Assembly: GCA_000436115.1 (NCBI GenBank)
Contig: FR894532.1
Location: 1 to 18,927 of the forward strand
Length of the DNA: 18,927 nucleotides
Reading direction: 5' to 3'
Origin: Firmicutes bacterium CAG:534
GTDB taxonomy: Bacteria; Bacillota; Clostridia; Lachnospirales; Lachnospiraceae
The notes under the pieces are model-generated. The model saw only the letters and a program-made list of their open reading frames with translations, was not told the DNA's origin and ran no database searches. Numbering within the stretch: the first letter of the stretch is position 1; the number at the start of each line of letters is the position of its first letter. A program made the position numbers and the translations under genes. Below, in pieces: positions 16,699 through 18,927 of this stretch.

Positions 16699-17784
16699 AT
16701 GTTTAAAGCATTTATTTCCCTGGGAGCGGCCTGTATGACGGCTGCATCAATGGAAAAGTACGGATTAAGAGATGGCTCATATCCGTTTGACTGGGTGGTT
16801 TCTCAGCTATATGGTGTTTTTCATTTTCTGGAGAATGATTTTGAAGATTTTCTTTGTAGAGAAAATTTGAGTGAAGATGGAAAACGTTTCTATGATGGGA
16901 AGTGGAGAATTCATTTTTTTCATGATGGTTCAATTACGGCAGAAGGGGAATATGACAATATCTGCGAGAAGTATAAACATAGGATTCAAAGATTCAGGGA
17001 AACTGTACAGGAAGGGAAGGTCTGTTTTGTTCGTGCCATAATAGATCAGGCTGAAGTATGCTGGATCAAGGAAAATAGTGAATACATTTTAAAAATAATC
17101 AATAAATTTCCGGAAAGCGAAATTGTCTTTTTGGCTCATCAGGGGCTGGGAGAAATGAAAAATTTTCCTTTTCGACTTTATATGCTCAATATTTATGGAT
17201 GGATGACGGATACAAGGTATCAGCTAAGAAGTGCCTTTGATACCAATGAAAAATTTATTTCTTATTGTCAGGCAAATTATTCGGAGCAGAAACTGCTGGA
17301 AAATAAGAAATTTGATGAAAAAAAAGAAGTAGCATATGCCGAAAAGGAGAACCGGATTTCTCATGAGGAACGTGAGAAATTCTTTTTGAAAATTATTGAT
17401 GGAAAGAATAGACAAATTGCTGTTGAACGGTCAAGAGTTAACAGGATTTTAGAAATTATAAATTCTGATTTGAAAAAGTTACAGAAGGAAGAAACCATCG
17501 TCATTTATGGTGCCGGAGATATTGGAAAGCTTCTTGCGGATAGAATTTGTAATCAGGTAGATATTAAATGCTTTCTGGACCAAAAGCCGTATGAAAGCAA
17601 TTATCATGGAGTTCCCATCTTAAAGCCTTCCGAGTATGAGTATGATGAGAAGAGCTTGATCGTAGTGGTTCCATCTTATGATTATGACGGGATTGTATTA
17701 AATTTAAAAAAGTTGTATGGGCAGAAGGTAAAATGTATTTCAGTGGGAAATTTCTGTAAGACATATAGTGAGGAAGCACAATGA
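16699..17784 (+). CDS. DUF1796 putative papain-like cysteine peptidase + C-terminal Rossmann-like module
   Basis: Protein of 361 residues. Residues 1-~190 resemble DUF1796, described as putative papain-like cysteine peptidases: AFISLGAAC at 4-12 with candidate nucleophile Cys12, LRDGSYPFDWVVS at 23-35, an FHFLENDFEDFL segment at 41-52, and His73/His76 as possible partners. The biochemical activity of this family is not established, and members commonly sit beside glycosyltransferases. Residues ~205-262 are strongly charged (Lys/Glu-rich) and probably a helical or coiled linker. Residues ~265-355 are the shared module: IVIYGAGDIGKLL at 267-279, CFLDQKPYE at 291-299, and GVPILKPSEY at 304-313. 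AAGGAG at 16685-16690 with an eight-base gap supports the start. The stop overlaps the next ATG as ATGA. Confidence 0.78.
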   Translation: MFKAFISLGAACMTAASMEKYGLRDGSYPFDWVVSQLYGVFHFLENDFEDFLCRENLSEDGKRFYDGKWRIHFFHDGSITAEGEYDNICEKYKHRIQRFRETVQEGKVCFVRAIIDQAEVCWIKENSEYILKIINKFPESEIVFLAHQGLGEMKNFPFRLYMLNIYGWMTDTRYQLRSAFDTNEKFISYCQANYSEQKLLENKKFDEKKEVAYAEKENRISHEEREKFFLKIIDGKNRQIAVERSRVNRILEIINSDLKKLQKEETIVIYGAGDIGKLLADRICNQVDIKCFLDQKPYESNYHGVPILKPSEYEYDEKSLIVVVPSYDYDGIVLNLKKLYGQKVKCISVGNFCKTYSEEAQ

Positions 17785-18719
17785 TAGGGATTGGTGTACA
17801 GACAAAAAACGTAGTATATGATGAGGATCCGTATAAGGGTTTTAGAATGCTGAAAAAAACAGGATTTGATTGCTGCGATTTTAGCTTGAACAGTTATCTT
17901 AAAAATAATGATATTTATCAGGAAAATATAAATCGATTTTTTGATGGATCGGTAGAAGAAATTACAGCCTTCTTTACAAACCACAGGAACGCTGCCGCAG
18001 AAGCAGGCATCAGGATCAACCAGATGCATATGCCCTATCCTATCTTTGTGCCGAGCGCAGCGAAAGAAGTCAACGACTATTTACTGAACCAGGTCGCAAT
18101 CAAGAGCATGGAAGTCTGTCATTTTTTGAAATGTCCCTATATTGTAATTCACGGATATAAGCTGGCAAGATATCTTGGATCAGAAGAACTTGAATGGGAA
18201 AGAACAGCGGCTTTTCTTGACAAGATTTTGCCACTGGCAAAAAAATATGGAATTACAGTTTGCATAGAGAACCTTTATGAAGCGGTAGCAGACCATATTG
18301 TGGAAGGTCCTTGCTGTAATGTACATAAAGCGGTTCAGAGGATAGATAATTTTAATGAAAGATACGGAGCGGAAGTATTAGGCTTTTGCTTTGATGCCGG
18401 GCATGCAAATCTGGTTGGAATTGATTTTGAAAAGTTCCTCACAGCTCTTGGAAACAGGCTTAAGGTGCTTCACCTTCATGATAATGATGGAAGGGCGGAT
18501 CTCCATCAGATTCCATATGCCTTTACCAGAACAAGGGAAAATACGGCATCGACAGATTGGGAAGGATTAATACGAGGTTTGAAAGCAATTTCCTTTGGGG
18601 GAACTTTGAGCTTTGAAACTGCGCCGGTATTAACTTCATTTCCGGACTTTATGAAACAGGATGTCTTAACGTTCATTGCAGCAATCGGCAGAGGCTGGAA
18701 ACAGGAGATTGAGAGATAA
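17781..18719 (+). CDS. Sugar phosphate isomerase/epimerase (xylose-isomerase-like TIM barrel)
   Basis: Single-domain TIM barrel of 312 residues, normal for the family. Metal and acid/base residues are in the expected order: His83 (QMHMPYP), His124 (IVIHGY), Glu163 (VCIENL), Asp205-x-x-His208 (CFDAGHAN), His231/His233 (LHLHDN), Asp240-x-His242 (ADLHQIP) and Glu279 (LSFET). The family includes xylose isomerase-like, myo-inosose and tagatose/psicose epimerase-like enzymes, so the likely role is isomerising or epimerising a sugar or sugar phosphate that feeds the glycan; the substrate cannot be read. It lacks the Rossmann-like module and contrasts with its degenerate relative at 15402-16664. The start is coupled to the preceding stop (ATGA), with GAGGA at 17770-17774. 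It appears to be the last full gene of the operon in this window. Confidence 0.88.
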   Translation: MIGIGVQTKNVVYDEDPYKGFRMLKKTGFDCCDFSLNSYLKNNDIYQENINRFFDGSVEEITAFFTNHRNAAAEAGIRINQMHMPYPIFVPSAAKEVNDYLLNQVAIKSMEVCHFLKCPYIVIHGYKLARYLGSEELEWERTAAFLDKILPLAKKYGITVCIENLYEAVADHIVEGPCCNVHKAVQRIDNFNERYGAEVLGFCFDAGHANLVGIDFEKFLTALGNRLKVLHLHDNDGRADLHQIPYAFTRTRENTASTDWEGLIRGLKAISFGGTLSFETAPVLTSFPDFMKQDVLTFIAAIGRGWKQEIER

Positions 18720-18814
18720 TGTCAGAGAGAAGCCGGCTATGTAGATTTTTTGACCCCATATTGTCTGATTTTATGTTTCGTGAGTCCGTTATGTGGCTTC
18801 CAGACTGCATTTGA
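18719..18814 (+). CDS. Possible 31-residue ORF coupled to the isomerase stop
   Basis: An ATG overlaps the last base of the preceding TAA (TAATG), and AGGAGA at 18703-18708 lies ten bases upstream, so initiation is possible. The frame gives 31 residues beginning MSERSRLCRFFDPILSDF and ends at TGA 18812-18814. The peptide is not recognised. It may be the truncated start of a lost gene or chance. The sequence beyond it looks non-coding in this frame. Confidence 0.3.
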   Translation: MSERSRLCRFFDPILSDFMFRESVMWLPDCI

Positions 18815-18828
18815 GGCACCTGTGCAAC

Positions 18829-18861
18829 TTGACGAACAGGCTGTAAGCGTTCAACTATAAT
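18829..18861 (+). promoter_or_regulatory. Candidate promoter with unusually long spacer
   Basis: TTGACG at 18829-18834 is close to the -35 consensus, and TATAAT at 18856-18861 matches the -10 consensus exactly. The gap is 21 bases instead of about 17, which would make it weak without an activator. It faces out of the window to the right and could serve a downstream gene. This is a motif match only. Confidence 0.3.
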
Positions 18862-18877
18862 TTTTATCTGCACTATT

Positions 18878-18919
18878 GCTTATGCAAAAGTTGTATGATA
18901 AGCTTTAATCAAAGCATAA
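18878..18919. repeat. Nested short inverted repeats, AT-rich
   Basis: Three overlapping perfect inverted repeats are visible: GCTTAT/ATAAGC (18878-18883 and 18898-18903), TTATGC/GCATAA (18880-18885 and 18914-18919), and a GCTTT-AATC-AAAGC hairpin (18902-18915). No T-tract follows, so this is not a standard intrinsic terminator. It may be an operator-like or mRNA structure just after the candidate promoter. Confidence 0.35.
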
Positions 18920-18927
18920 CATTCTAA

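Noticed and set aside
17682..18029. Minus-strand open frame of 115 codons across the DUF1796/isomerase junction.
   Set aside because: It spans the antisense of two well-supported genes and has no family features.
18720..18740. AGCCGGCT palindrome followed by TTTTTT as an intrinsic terminator.
   Set aside because: The palindrome has no loop and lies about ten bases from a short T run, so it does not form a terminator hairpin.
18673..18873. Minus-strand open frame at the right end that might be an insertion-sequence fragment.
   Set aside because: I could not identify a transposase motif or terminal inverted repeats with target duplication, so a mobile element is not claimed.
1..18927. CRISPR arrays, tRNA, rRNA and riboswitches.
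   Set aside because: No regularly spaced direct repeats, tRNA-like cloverleaf or rRNA-like blocks were seen; almost all of the window is protein-coding with very short gaps.

Overview
The window is a single co-directional block of about fourteen tightly packed plus-strand genes. They look like part of a surface-glycan or glycoprotein biosynthesis locus from a low-GC Gram-positive bacterium. AT-rich codons, strong AGGAGG/AAGGAG ribosome binding sites, many ATGA start/stop overlaps and teichoic-acid-type enzymes (TagF-like and TagD-like) suggest a clostridial gut Firmicute, most likely Lachnospiraceae. The taxon is an inference; no rRNA or other marker gene is present.

Layout, left to right: a DUF616-type glycosyltransferase (39-1160); an AsnB-type amidotransferase (1173-3050); a rhamnosyltransferase-like GT2 (3084-3998); an FkbM methyltransferase (4000-5100); a GT-D fold (DUF1792) glycosyltransferase (5093-6328); an orphan open frame without a start (6312-6503); a WfgS-like GT2 (6500-7612); an SGNH hydrolase/esterase (7650-8597); a GT4 (8594-10129); a TagB/TagF-like polyol-phosphate transferase (10141-11763); another GT2 (11745-13070); a 765-residue fusion of methyltransferase-like, kinase-like and TagD-like cytidylyltransferase parts (13088-15385); a degenerate xylose-isomerase-like TIM barrel (15402-16664); a DUF1796 protein (16699-17784); and an intact-looking sugar isomerase/epimerase TIM barrel (17781-18719). 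The last ~200 bases hold only a possible 31-codon ORF, a possible promoter and short inverted repeats.

The most striking feature is one small Rossmann-like module of about 90-110 residues, attached to 11 of the 14 proteins. Its core is [I/L/V]-[W/F/Y]-G-x-G, then a [G/A/I]-[F/I/Y]-x-D-[N/S/R]-N acidic strand, often followed by WGT, then a 'G-x-x-[I/V]-x-x-P' segment and a final 'DE-[I/V]-x-x-x-L-x-x-x-G' helix. It sits at the N-terminus in four proteins, at the C-terminus in six and internally in one. It is fused to unrelated catalytic folds: GT-A, GT-B, GT-D, DUF616, FkbM, SGNH, TIM barrel, DUF1796 and a methyltransferase/cytidylyltransferase fusion. This looks like a locus-wide docking, sensing or ligand-sharing module that marks a multi-enzyme assembly.

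Working model (inference): the TagD-like domain makes a CDP-polyol and the TagF-like enzyme transfers the polyol phosphate. Up to six glycosyltransferases build an oligosaccharide, which FkbM, AsnB and SGNH enzymes methylate, amidate and (de)acylate. No encoded protein shows a signal peptide or membrane span, and there is no flippase, polymerase or initiating transferase here. The product may therefore be built in the cytosol, for instance on a protein such as flagellin, or the membrane steps may be encoded outside the window.
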